A stretch of 64,000 nucleotides of DNA, from the NCBI RefSeq assembly GCF_022605725.1, contig NC_065560.1, positions 17,103,052 to 17,167,051 on the forward strand. The letters run 5' to 3'. Within the stretch, counting starts at the first letter, position 1, and each line of letters begins with the position of its first letter. This DNA comes from Anthonomus grandis grandis. Lineage: Eukaryota; Arthropoda; Insecta; Coleoptera; Curculionidae. Below are positions 22,231 through 33,819 of the stretch, piece by piece. The translations under genes and the position numbers were made by a program. Under the pieces are notes generated by a model. The model did not search any database. It was not told where the DNA came from and saw nothing but the letters and a program-made list of their open reading frames with translations.

Positions 22231-25200
22231 CAACAATTTAACCTAGAATAATGTTGAAAATATTATTATGAGTGATCTGGTTAAAAGCCGTTATTCTGAT
22301 TTAATATATGTCAGATATTAGTTCAGATGAAGAAATGGAAATTGAGGAGGAGAATAAGAAGAAATATAAAAATTTACTTATTTTATTAAAAATAAAAAAG
22401 AATTGACGTGTCGGAGCATTTTCAATCAGGTAATTTGCTACCTGTAAAAGGTATTTTGCTAGACCTTTTGGACACACTTTGTCTCTGATATCAATTACTG
22501 TTTGCCTATGTCCTTATCAAGTGACATGGCAGGTTGACTGCTGCCGGAAAATTAGATCAGAGCAAATGACTTATTTAAAAACCTTTCCTTAAATTTAGTA
22601 ATTTAACTCTTTTTTCTGAGAAAGTCATTTGATTGTTTTATCAACACCGTGCTACTAAGCTTTTCAGGTAATACATGTCTGTTTTTTTAAATACTCAAAT
22701 TTGTTTTAATTTGATAATTTTTTGAGTTCCGGTTAATCTGCAATTCTGTTCCTTTAGGCAATGAACACAGTTATAAGCCTTTTGCCGGCCTAACTTTCCA
22801 AGCATCTTTTATATTAAGAAGGATGCCATAGCAAGTGCTGTTAAATTTATTTCTTTTATTTTTTTAAAAGTTATTTACTTGGTGCATTTGTTTAAGATCT
22901 ATTTATTTCTAAAGTTTTTAATGATTTGTTTTTTGTTTTAGCTTATCGCCTGTAAAGTTTGTAAACGCAAGCAAGAGATAGCAACGATAGCATGGAAGCT
23001 TTAAGCTATCAAGCTTTCGTACTATCGCTGTTTTTAGAGCTTTATTTAATTATTATTTTATTATAGTTTAATTAATCGTGTTTGGAGCCTACTTCTCATT
23101 TTTTACCCTTTTTTTACCCTGCCAAAGTAATCTCGGGCATTCAACCTTGTTTTTCGTTTTTTTTGCTTCAATGTTTATTGGATTCTACACTAGATAATGT
23201 AAAATGTTAAACAGAAGTAATATCGTCAAGCTTACGGAATTATTTTTATTTGTTTTAAAACCCTTTTAAGGAAATATAAATGCAAAATAGTGTCTAAATT
23301 CTTTTATATAAAAAATCTTCAAAACAAGAGTACATCTAATAATTTTTCTGTTCAAATTTTTAAACTCTGTTTTATTTAATATTTAATTGGTTGGAAATTG
23401 CAATCGGTTATTCAACCCGAGAAAAAGCCGTTTAGGAATTCTTCTGTTAATATAAGTTCGTAGGAAGTACTTTAAATTACTATGAGAGATTTAATAATGG
23501 TATTAAAATAGTTTTGTATTAAATAAAAGGTTTCGTAAAAGAGTAATGACCGTTCATTTGGTAAGGTTGAATACTTGCTGTCGCAATATCTTTAAACTTT
23601 TATTTTACTACCAGAATATAGAAAAATAAGTTAGCATAATTTTAAATTTAAAATAAAATTATCTTATAGTGTAAGTTTATCCCAAACTTCTGGAGCTTCG
23701 AGAGGTAAAAACTAAATTTAAGTTTAATTTTAAAACTGGTATACTTTTAAAACTGAGGGAAAAAATGTAAAAAGATTATTCTTAGTTCATTTAATTTTTG
23801 TTATGCCTATTTATTAAGTATGCCTCGGCCAAGGGCCTTTTAAACATTAGCTTATGCCGCTGGCGAGACACAAAAGTATTTTGAATAACTTTTAGGATTA
23901 AGATAAATGAAGCAAACAAGACTAACAAACTTATAAAATGATTAAGCTCGTTTCAAGAAAAAGAAGTTTTGCATTTTTTTTCTCTCCTTAATGACTGCGA
24001 TTTATGAAATAATAGTCGTTCCCTGTAAATTAGGATTTAAAAATAAAAAATCAGAGGTAAAATATCTTCTATGATTTTTTTTAGTGTTCTCAGAAAATTT
24101 AAATAAGTCTAAGTTATAGGCACACCTTTTTAGATGAAAATTAAATAGTTTTATTAATTAACTATTTTTAGAATTAGGATAATTAGGATAACTATTAAAA
24201 GTTTTTTAAAAGATTAAAAGGAAAACATGGAAAGCCAATATATAATAAAGATATGAATAATTTAGCATGTAAGAAGTTTTAGATTTAGTTTTAGTTTTAG
24301 ATAATTAGACTTACAAGCAAAATAAATGAAAGGAATATAAGGAAATAAATGAAATAGCGTGAAATAAAATATTAGAATAATTATCTAAATAATCTAAAAA
24401 ATTTTACTTTAATTTTTTTGTTTGTTCTAAATTATTCAAAATGTTATACTAAACTCAGTTATTTACTGAATAAATATAGGTTTTTTTTCCGAATAATCAT
24501 GACAACATATTTTTTTTATTATTTATGAATTTTTTACCAGGCGTGATTTTAATGATTACATATTATATAAAAAATAAAAAATAAAGACGCTAACAGCAGA
24601 ACGTATCTACCTCGCGAGACACCTCGAAATCACTGCAATAAGAAGCATCCCTATGTAAATCGAAAATTTATAAGTTATTAAGTTAGTTAATTAAGTTTTA
24701 GTAGTTTTCCTTCAAACTAAAAATTTGTTTACATTTTTTGGATCACAGCTATAGCAGTGAAGGAATAAACGATTTGTTCATAAATTATAAATAACTCATA
24801 AATTAAGTTGAAATAAATGTGTACACATCAATGCCTGACCATAAATTTTTAACCAAGTTAATCAAAAGTATTTGTAGACATTGTTTATATTTTCTTTTAA
24901 TTTTTTTCATTATATATGCCTTATATGTTATATTGGATGTAAGTATTTCAGTTAATAATGACTATTATTCGAACTAATTAATAATAAATTCCTTATTTCT
25001 TTATTAGTGCTGCTATAAAATTCATAGATATTTAACAAAACTATGTTTTGTTTGTAACACGTTTTTCAATCTGCTTTAGCCGTGACATACTTAAAAAAAA
25101 GACAATTAACAATGTACATGAAACGTGATACAGAATAAACGTGTCTTATAAGATATTGGTTTGATATAATCATTAGAATAGCATGACGCATATTTTACCT

Positions 25201-25425
25201 ACGTAATATATTTCAATTTTTACAAATAATTTAATATACACTACACTATTTTTAATTATACCTTTAAAATAATTGGTTTCTTCTTATCATTGTGAAAAGA
25301 TCATCCTCAATACAAATAGGTATTTCATGTTTTAATTTTTTCAGACTAGTCTAAATAAAAAAACATGGAGAGGGTTGCGATGAGAAAGTCGCGCGTTTTT
25401 CTGATTAATACCTTCCAAACTATCC
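22231..25425. other. AT-rich stretch; one hairpin
   Basis: Over 3 kb without a supported gene. The one structured item is a 22-base-pair imperfect hairpin at 22980-23032, listed separately. No transposon ends were recognised. Confidence 0.5.
22980..23032. other. Imperfect hairpin
   Basis: The left arm (22980-23001) and right arm (23011-23032) pair over 22 positions with two mismatches and three possible G-U wobbles, around a 9-base loop. The stem contains CGATAG / CTATCG and AAGCTT. It is shorter than a typical insect pre-miRNA, and I see no extension of the pairing beyond the arms. It could be a MITE core or chance. Confidence 0.4.
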
Positions 25426-26290
25426 TTGAGAGAATCATTTAGTCAAATACCTGAACACGTTTATTCCGAAATATGGAAATATAGTGCCATATTGAAACCA
25501 CACGTTATATATGTTAGGTTTAGGGAACTATATTTTGAAAATAAAGGCGCAAACTTTTTTTTAATTCACAGATCAAATGGCTCTTGTATAAAAATATCTA
25601 TCTATGTACAGGTATGTACAGGTTGCGAATTTCAAAATTACGCATTGTCCAAAAAAATATAATCAACACCGCTTTCTCCCGTTATGGCAGCCGTCTGCAA
25701 TGCCTCATTTTCTGAGTGTCGAGCTGTACTGTTTGTTGATTTTAAAGTACTGTATTTTTTCTCAACCTATTATAGCTGTTTATACTCCTTCTGAAAGAGC
25801 TCACATTACTAAATGGTCTTATGGAGCAATTCGGCAGTACAATGTATTTGGCACTACAATATATATTAACAATGTAATTACATTTGAAAATAGATCGATT
25901 CCTTCTGAAAAACACAAAAGTTTTAAATTCCGTACTCAGTATCTTAAAAAATTGAATGCGTGGGCTGGTATTTTGGGCGACCATATTACAGAGCCATTAT
26001 TTATTAATGCTACTTTGAACGCCCAACACTACTTAAATTTTTGTAAAAAAAAAATTTTCATGTTATTTAAATCCTCCCAGATTTAGATCTCGGATCGTCC
26101 TGCTCATAATGCGATTATGGTAAAATTACTTTTAACAAATACTTTTCCTAAAATTCAATTCTAGTGCCAATTCTATTGCACCAGAAGCTATTTTCGAAGT
26201 ACAGAATAGCTTTTATGATAGGTTAGCTCATTGCTTAGCTAAAGAAGAAGGTCTGTCTGAGATTTTTATTTCACAGATAGTTTATTTTTA
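25426..26290 (+). pseudogene. Tc1/mariner-like (DDE_3-type) transposase relic
   Basis: The best-preserved frame is 25604-26086. Its second half reads LKKLNAWAGILGDHITEPLF, then INATLNAQHYLNF, matching the block between the first and second catalytic residues (KLNVWAGILGDxIxGPLFI...LNGxxYLxFL). Past its stop, 26089-26130 keeps a corrupted DGAPAHNA-like block with the second aspartate, and 26170-26285 encodes the C-terminal helix region (APEAIFEVQNSFYDRLAHCLAKEEG). The WPARSPDL block with the third catalytic residue is missing. Upstream, 25430-25600 holds fainter homology with stops. It is a dead gene; no terminal repeats were found around it. Confidence 0.65.
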
Positions 26291-29200
26291 AAAGTTTTTT
26301 TAAATTTTTTCATACTGCTTAATTTTTTTCACATTTATAAGGTTCTATTTATAATTTTTATTTATATTTTTATAAGTTCTGCATTAATTTTCAATATACC
26401 ATACAGAGCATAATAAACTTTTTGAGGTTACGATTCTATATGAATTGAATACTAATTTATGTATAGACTGTATCAGCAACACATTTTAAAAATGCCTGAA
26501 TTTTCGCGGTCATAATTTGCAGCATCATATTAGTCGTATGATCATTTTGGCGCATTTTGCTTTGTAACATCATTTGATATTATTTACACAAAGTCGATGA
26601 TTCATTTTACTTTTAAACAAGCGAAGCCACAGTGTTGAGATTATAACAATTCCTAATATTTTTCCTACAGAATTCGTACAATATTCCTACACTATCCTTT
26701 GAAAACAATTCTCCACATGTACTCTCTAAAATTTGTATCTTGCAAAGGCGCAGTATCTAATAAAGAATGTTTTTAGTCGCTTAGATAAACTGACAAAAAT
26801 TATTTTCGTATCTATCAAGCAACACTTTATAAAATATATTTCAAGTATTGTTCAACTACCTAAGTTTGATAGACTGCAGTCATCGTTTGAGCAAAACCTT
26901 GACAGACTAGAATTAGTAAATAACCAATAATTTATATCCAAAATTTAAACAAGAAAAATTTCGAATTTTAAAATCGATCCTGCCATGTCTGATATTAAAA
27001 ATCTACCGTAAAACCGTAAAAAAGGTCGCATAAAAGTTAACTTTAAAGGCTCATTTTGAAACGCTTGGTAAATTCTACATAATTTCTGCCGATCGAGGCT
27101 AATGACATTAAAAAAATCACTAAACGACAAAGCAAGTACGTAAAATCTTGAAGTAAAAAAAAAGAAGTAAGAAAGTGCATTTCTATGTAGAGAAATGGTA
27201 TTTAAGGATATTATACTATATTAAGATCTTCAAATAAAAGTTTTTACTCGCTTTTACATGCGGAGGTCAGAAACCGAATGAATATCATTTTTATGCCGAC
27301 AAAAAACCGAGTTTATTTTAGTTATTTCTCGTAGTCGCATTCCTTTACTAATAAATAATCAATAATACATATACACTATAGATACTGTAATAGTATCGAG
27401 ATAAATATATCATAAATTGTAATCCACTAACAAAAAAGCCTTTTTTATAATTTGCACATGAATTTACAATAAGTAAATCTGGATTATAACATTTGGTAAA
27501 ATGCCTACAAAATAGGACGTCAAACCCATAACTGTTCATTTATTAAAGATTAAATAACAAACAGTGTGACCTAAATTTAGAAGTGATGTCATATCTAACC
27601 CAACCTGATACTGGGAAATAAAAATAAAGAATTCCTATAAACTTGAAAGGCGGGGCAGCCCAACAGTCGACTAGGTGGGTAACTCGTCGTACGTCCGCTG
27701 AATTTAAAATTTTGGTTTCTGAACAAATAATGTAATGGAATTCCTTACTAGTCGACAACGTCATTTCCAATAAATAAGCTAAATATTTTATATTTATTTT
27801 TCTTCTTTATTTATTGTTTTTATTTAGGCTATTCAACTCTTAATATATTTTAGAAGAGATTAGCATTATAAATTTTAAATTTTTCTATGTTCCTTAATAA
27901 ATTATATAATCTATTTCCTTTTATAATTATTTACATAGTACTTACATTTACATGGAATAATAATAACAATAATAACTCGCTTTATTCATTTATGGATAAA
28001 GTAAGGCGTATAAAGCCGAAAAAGACAAATGGGTGATAGTATTCAACGAACGCTGCTCATACTGTCAAACCTATTAATATTCTATTTTTACTGTTTTTGT
28101 CTGACTTTTTTTTCTTTTAAGAATATAAAAAAAATTAAGTTTACAGAAAAATATAATAAAAAAATTGATTTGTCGAAATACTGCGAGAGACAGGAATCAG
28201 GTGAAAAGGTGGTATTTGTTCACACCTGTTTTGGTTTATTGTCGTTAAGACAAGGCGATCTAAAGAGTGACGAGCATGCAAGAACAAGCAATCAATATAT
28301 GTATTCAGGACTAGTACCTCTGATTATAGAAGTTAAATACAGTCAATATCAAAAATTAAAATCAATATATACACGTACAGTTTATAACGTATATTAAAAG
28401 TCAAATTAGAGGAATAACTAAATGAACAAATATACAGAAGTGCATGTTCACAATATAAATTAAAAGTACTTTAGTTATATTGGCACATTTTTTTTTTAAT
28501 ATTTGTTAACTACTGGCTGCACTGATTACTATTAATTATCTTTGAAATAGTATTTTTATAAGTTTTTTCTTTTTGCCTACTTAAGCTGCTTAATTTTTAA
28601 ATAGTTTTTTTTTGTTTAATCCTAACATAAACATGTACATAATAAGGTCATACTTTTAAAAAGATGGGTAGTATTAAATTAATCAGTTACTAGATTTACC
28701 TAGGTAACTAAAAAACAAAGTTAATTAGTACTACATAATAATACTAATGATAAAAAATATACGCTTTATTATTAATTTACTTATACACTTGTTTTACACT
28801 TACTTATAGTAGATATAAAACCAAATATAATGCTACAAATTAGACTCTTAATCGTGAAAATCGTCAAGCCAAACAAAATATTAAAAACACACACTTTCAA
28901 TATATAAATAATATATAAAGTAGATTTTGCTGCTAAGATTATTTGTGGTAATGATAATCTTGAAAACAAACCTTTAACTATAATGTGATTAAGTCAGTAT
29001 CAATAACATCATTATTAAAGTTCATTACTTTCATTCACATATTCATTCTATATTTTTCTGGCTATTACTCCAGATACTTTGATCTTTGCACCAATTTTTT
29101 TAAAATAGCAAATATCCGAATTTGCCAAATAAACTATTTTTAATTAATATTCAAATTTTAATTTATAAAGTAAACACTATATGAATTGTAAAATAAATTA

Positions 29201-29846
29201 GATAAATGCTTCAACATAAATAAAGTACACCAATCCAACCTCACCTTGTTAGAATTTGCATATTGATCAAAAAACCTTACATTAGATTTGTCCAAAATTT
29301 TGGCATACACATTCTCAGATATAAATTGCTCACAATGCTTATTTTGTTTCTCGATATTCGATTTGATTATCATTAGTTTAAAAAAAAATGTAAATAGTTA
29401 CTTATTTCACCGCATTCTAATGTCACGGTTTTTTTGTATTTTTCTAAGATGCGAATAGTAGCCAATCACAAGAGCGGGTTAGAGGACTGATAATCGGCAA
29501 CTAGGCATAACTACACTCCCCTAAATGGGTAAAAATTTAAATAGCCGACTGTGACATTGCCATGGTTACTCCTTGGTAAGTGAACTGCCGTTTTGTTCTC
29601 GATGGTATAATTGCCGGCCAATTTTATTGAGGTATACATGTTTAGTTAAAAATAACTGTTGCAAGAAAAGAAGTTTATAGCCGCATTTTTGGTATTATTA
29701 GAAAACCTTTGAGTTAAATCTTAGTTGCAAGGTGAAGCAATTAAAAAAATATTTAAGTATATACTATAAATGCTTTTAGTAGTTACATAATTTAGTTAAA
29801 CGGCATTTGTCCGCAGTTCGCGGCCTGTCCTTTAGATGTACATACG
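26291..29846. other. AT-rich stretch without supported genes
   Basis: No recognised coding sequence other than the unassigned frame at 28029-28397. A block at 27640-27720 is GC-richer and has a GGTTTCTGAAC near its end that looked SINE-like, but the internal promoter boxes do not hold up. The remainder is AT-rich with dense stops. Confidence 0.45.
28029..28397 (+). CDS. Unrecognised ORF of 122 codons
   Basis: The frame starts with a hydrophobic segment (ISNLLIFYFYCFCLTFFSF region, residues 9-29) that could be a signal anchor, followed by a basic stretch and then a mixed-composition part, CERQESGEKVVFVHTCFGLL and QGDLKSDEHARTSNQYMYSG, which is not what random AT-rich DNA usually gives. I recognise no family, and there are no clear splice sites or promoter. 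It could be a fragment of a gene or of a repeat. Confidence 0.2.
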   Translation: MGDSIQRTLLILSNLLIFYFYCFCLTFFSFKNIKKIKFTEKYNKKIDLSKYCERQESGEKVVFVHTCFGLLSLRQGDLKSDEHARTSNQYMYSGLVPLIIEVKYSQYQKLKSIYTRTVYNVY

Positions 29847-30477
29847 TACAGTTCCCGTCAGTAAAAAGTTCCAGGCCTCTGTGAGAACGGTTTCGCGCGC
29901 CAAGACCGGCAACGCTGCGTCGAGATGCACGCCTTGCTTTTGCTGCACACTTGTCCCCACCAAATATTAAAAAAAAACTATCGCCATATGTTTTTAGACA
30001 GAGTTTTCCCGATTTAATAGTGCAACTTACAAAATAATGCTATTTTTTTTATATCAATAATAACAAAAAAGGTAATACATAAATTGTAATTGATATATTC
30101 AAAATGATATATTATATATTAGGTGACAATTAAACTACTGTCCTCCGAGTAATTTCAAATGATTTGTGATTGACAACTTAAGCTTGTGAGAATTAAAGAG
30201 TGGGATTTGACGGGAAACGTTATATTCCTTATTTTAAATTTAATACTACACCTATATTTTTATGACATGAAACTATTTTAGAATCCGGTACCCACTATCT
30301 AGAATTATATACTGAAAGTTTTTGACATTTAATTAATTATCTTTATCTAAATTAACAAAATTCCATTTATCTGATTAACAACATTGATTCAAAAGTAGAT
30401 TTTTTAACATCAACAATATGAAGCATTTTTGATACACATGCATTGTTAAGAATTAAAAATGGTTAAAAAAAGTCGTA

Positions 30478-32150
30478 TAATTCCTGGATAACAGATAACA
30501 TCACATTGATGAAAAATCTTCATAATTAAGCACTTAATCGCTTTAAGCGCCTTAAGGATCCTGTCCATTAGAATTACTACAAAAATCTAAGAAATCTTAC
30601 AACAAGAGCTGTACAAGATGAAAAAGGCATATCTTAATCACAAGTTTAAGAATTGTAGTTTGAAGGAGAAATGGACTGAGCTTAAAAAATTAAATATTCT
30701 AAAAAAATAAAACTCCAGAATCAAAAAAAAACCGGATCACCTAAAAAATGTTAAATAAATATTTTACTGAAATAGGACGAATGACTGATTTTTTTATTTA
30801 CTCCTGTTGAAGAATTAATTTATGAAATTATTTTTAATATAAAATCTAAAGCTTTTGGTGCAGATATATTGAATATAACACTTCCCTCTCTTTGTTGTAC
30901 TTTCATAATACCATTCATAACACACATCATAAATAGCTGTATCGAGAAATCATACTTTCCCAAAATTGGAAAATAGCTAACGTTTTGCCTTTGGCAAAAG
31001 TTAATAACCCTACTGAAGTTAGTCAACTGAGATCAATATCAATTTTGCCAACTTTCTCAAAAATTGTAGAAAAAGCTATAGAAACTCAGATCATTAACTA
31101 TATTGACAGACTTAAAGACTCCTTCCAAACAGTCGGGATTGAAACCCTGATATAGTTGTTCGACGGCACTGTGTGATATAGTGGACGATATTGTCACTTC
31201 TCAAGATTCTAGAAATGCTCTCGATATTTAGAAACTGTCTTGATACTGTTAAATGATTCCAAAGCATTTAATATGATGGATCATAATATCTTGGTTGCGA
31301 TTTAAAAATATATAGGCTTTAAAGAGACTTCATCTTCTTTAATTAATTCATTTTTATCAGACAGAAAACACCGAGTTTGCCTAGAGGGAAAAAAATCAGA
31401 ATTTCTAAGTGTCAAATCAGGAGTACCTCAGAGTAGTATACTTGGCCCACTTCTATATAGCATATATACCTTTAACATTGCAAATTCCTTTTAAATATCA
31501 TTTCTATGCAGACGATACTCAAATTTATTTGTCATTTATACCTAGTTTAGCTGCAATCAACAGAACAAATAATAATGACTTAGGGGAATTACTGAAATTT
31601 TTGGAAGATCATTTACTAAAAATAAATCCTGGAAAATTGATAGCCATTCTATTCTGCAATGAAATTTATAAAAACCACTTATAAAATAGTATAAAACTTA
31701 AACTAAGCAACAATATAATAGAACTTAAGGACTCAGTTTAAAAATCCAGGCAACTATAACCTAAAGCAACTTTATACTACATATAATACAATTAACATTT
31801 ACTTTTATTTAAAAAAAGGTTATTCGATGTTGAAACTAATTTATTCACATAGATATTATTTATTGCAAAAAACTAAGGTTATGCTCTGTGATCTACTGAT
31901 TTTATCATTTTTTAACTTTGCTGATCACGTATACGCATATCACATGACAGCCTGGACATAAGAATGGTTCAAAAGATGCAAAATTGTGTGTGCTGTCTGA
32001 GACTCTTATTTAGCATAAGGCGTAGACAAAGAATATCTCACAAATTGTCCGAAATAGGATGGTTTAATATGATTAGACGGCGCAATTTACATTCAGCAGT
32101 TTTTTTTTATAAAATTATTAAATTTCATTGTCCTTCATATCTCTAGTTCA
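30478..32150 (+). pseudogene. CR1-like LINE, reverse transcriptase relic
   Basis: Pieces of one reverse transcriptase appear in order with shifting frames. They are: RFKRLKDPVHXNYYKNLRNL and KEKWTELKKLNI (endonuclease-RT linker, about 30520-30710); SKAFGADILNI.LPSL (30850-30900); LPLAKVNNPTE and RSISILPTFSKIVEKAI (30990-31080); DSKAFNMMDHNIL (31260-31300); SGVPQSSILGPLLYSIYT (31420-31475); then HFYADDTQIYLSF with the YADD catalytic box at about 31500-31540. The C-terminal part at 31964-32146 reads IRRRQRISHKLSEIGWFNMI. The endonuclease is absent (5' truncation). There are many stops and frameshifts. Confidence 0.75.
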
Positions 32151-32153
32151 AAT

Positions 32154-32460
32154 TCAAAAAATACTAATAAATATGAAAAAAGCAAAATGAATATGGCATA
32201 AAATGTTTAGTAGTTTGTCCAGTTGCATCTGCATATTTTCTTTTCGCCCAATCCATTCCCTGGCAACATGTGAGGTATTAATTAGTAAATTGCCGTAAAT
32301 TATTTTAAACCCTTTGGGATAGATGATGTCAACGGACGGCAGCAATATATTCTCGAGAATGGTCCTGTACTGACCTCCTGCCAGAATGCTCTCTATTTGC
32401 CAAATTACTCTAGAACCGTCTCTGACAAACATATTCAGGATCGTATCGGGTGTTGTCCGG
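32154..32460 (-). pseudogene. Tc1/mariner-like transposase fragment
   Basis: The minus-strand frame from 32432 has VIWQIESILAGGQYRTILEN, ILLPSVDIIYPKG and NTSHVAREWIGRK. This matches the Tc1-type core between the first and second catalytic residues, where a VRIWRI...Y..ILE..LLPSV...YP block precedes FxxDNxPxHTAxxVREWL. The aspartate of the second motif is lost (NLLINTSHVAREW). It ends at about 32154, close to the end of the CR1-like LINE on the other strand. It may be the transposase of the TIR pair at 29847/33186, which is inference from position. Confidence 0.6.
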
Positions 32461-32554
32461 ACGATACACTTTTACTCAGCACGAAATTGTCGAATGCCAA
32501 GCTAAGTAAATTCAGAAATATCGAATAAACTATTAAAAACTCGCGTATCGAATA

Positions 32555-32900
32555 TACAGGGTGACGCATTGAAAACTTCCCGCAAGGCATTGCAGGGAGA
32601 GAAAGAACTTTTCTTTAAAATCAAAACATACGTCAAGTTTGTATGGAAGAGGGACAATTTTTGATGTCAAAAGCATAACAAAATCTTTAAATCATTAAGT
32701 GGGAGATTTTTTTCCCTGGAAATGGGGGTCAATACCTTTTTAGAAAGGGCTTTTATTTTTATATACATCGCTGTCTAGTTTTTGAAAGCCAAAGTTTTTA
32801 AGAAACTTAAGAAAAATATAATAGGATTAAAGGAGACAAATTTTCTTAGAAACCTATTTAAAAACAAAACTTTAATTCCATGGCATTAAATTATTTCAAG
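32555..32900 (+). mobile_element. Fragment starting with a TACAGGGTGACGC end
   Basis: TATACAGGGTGACGCATTGAAAAC begins at about 32553, comparable to TATACAGGGTAATGCATGGAAAAC at 2635. The first 25 bases are alike, suggesting related terminal repeats. The interior carries no coding sequence I recognise, and no matching right end was found. Confidence 0.35.
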
Positions 32901-33299
32901 TTTTAACAGTATTTTTTAATTCTTCTCAACTAAACTTATTATTACCGCTCGCTATAAGAATATACTTCTTAAAATAATATGGTGTCCATAACAAAAAAAT
33001 AAAGTGTTTTTTGCTTCTAAAGCCTTTTAAACATAGAATTTCGGTAGTCAATCGGGTCGCCTCGCTGTCGTGTCGAATTAAAGTTAGTGCGAGACGCAAG
33101 AGCAAAAGCGCGCGGCGTTGCCGTATTGTACGCAAGGTACTTGTACTCTCAGATCTTCGTGAAACTTTTCACTACCGGGAGCTGTACATATATATGTATT
33201 GGAAATGAACGACCATATGTACGTTCGCCGGTCGGCCATGACTTTTCTGGTAATGGCCAAACTTTACAATTTCTTTGACCTTCCTCAAATATACAAATA

Positions 33300-33430
33300 C
33301 AAGAAGAGATAGGTATAGTTCAGTTCAGAGATCTATCAGAGTCTTTGATGTACCGCAAATAGTCCGTGTGCCAGTGTTGCTTGTATTGTCATATGACATG
33401 CATGTTTAAATCGCAAAATTTTATGTGAAA
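33300..33430 (+). repeat. Dispersed repeat of unknown family, copy 1
   Basis: This block aligns with the reverse complement of about 38530-38700. The best part is CAGTTCAGWGATCTATYAGA, directly followed by RTCTTTGATGTRYCGCA; then AGTCCGTGYGCC, with copy 2 having an extra eight bases before it; and a third block around GTTTAAATSGCAAAATKTTA. It is not covered by any element I can name. Confidence 0.5.
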
Positions 33431-33819
33431 AGAGTCATAAAGTAATATTCTAAGCAATATTTAATCATTTCATTAAATAAATAAATGTTTTAAGCATTTT
33501 TTTAAGAATTTATACATTTGATTCATAAAATGTAACTACATGCGCCCACGTACTATTTTGTTAAACGCCTGACCTTAGTCACAGCCACTCAAGCGTGAAA
33601 AGTTGCTCAGGTCAGGCCTTAAAATTTATTTGTATTTAAAACTTTATTATTCGGGATTTTTGGGTTTAGTTTAATTAAGTTAGAAATTCAGGATAGTTAA
33701 TAGCAAGAAAATATTTAATTTAAATATAAGATTTAAGTACATTAAATGAGTTTAACCAAAAATTTTAATTTCATAAGTTTAGTTTTTAGCGCCATCAGTC
33801 CCTTATAACAAGTCTCTTT

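Larger units (their letters stand above)
29847..33186. mobile_element. Tc1-like terminal inverted repeat pair enclosing nested elements
   Basis: TACAGTTCCCGTCAGTAAAA from 29847 and the reverse complement of the right end at 33186, TACAGCTCCCGGTAGTGAAA, match at about 20 of their first 24 positions. They share a second block about 60 bases in (CGGCAACGCYGCG and TTGCTTTTGC/TTTTGCTCTTGC). Both face inward and are flanked by TA-rich sequence, as in Tc1-type elements. The 3.3-kb interior holds a CR1-like LINE (plus) and a Tc1/mariner-like transposase piece (minus), so the pair probably marks one old element that took in others. Alternatively these are ends of two unrelated copies. Confidence 0.45.

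Noticed and set aside
27640..27720. Possible tRNA-derived SINE
   Set aside because: A GC-rich block with a weak GGTTTCTGAAC, but the A box is poor and no second copy was seen.
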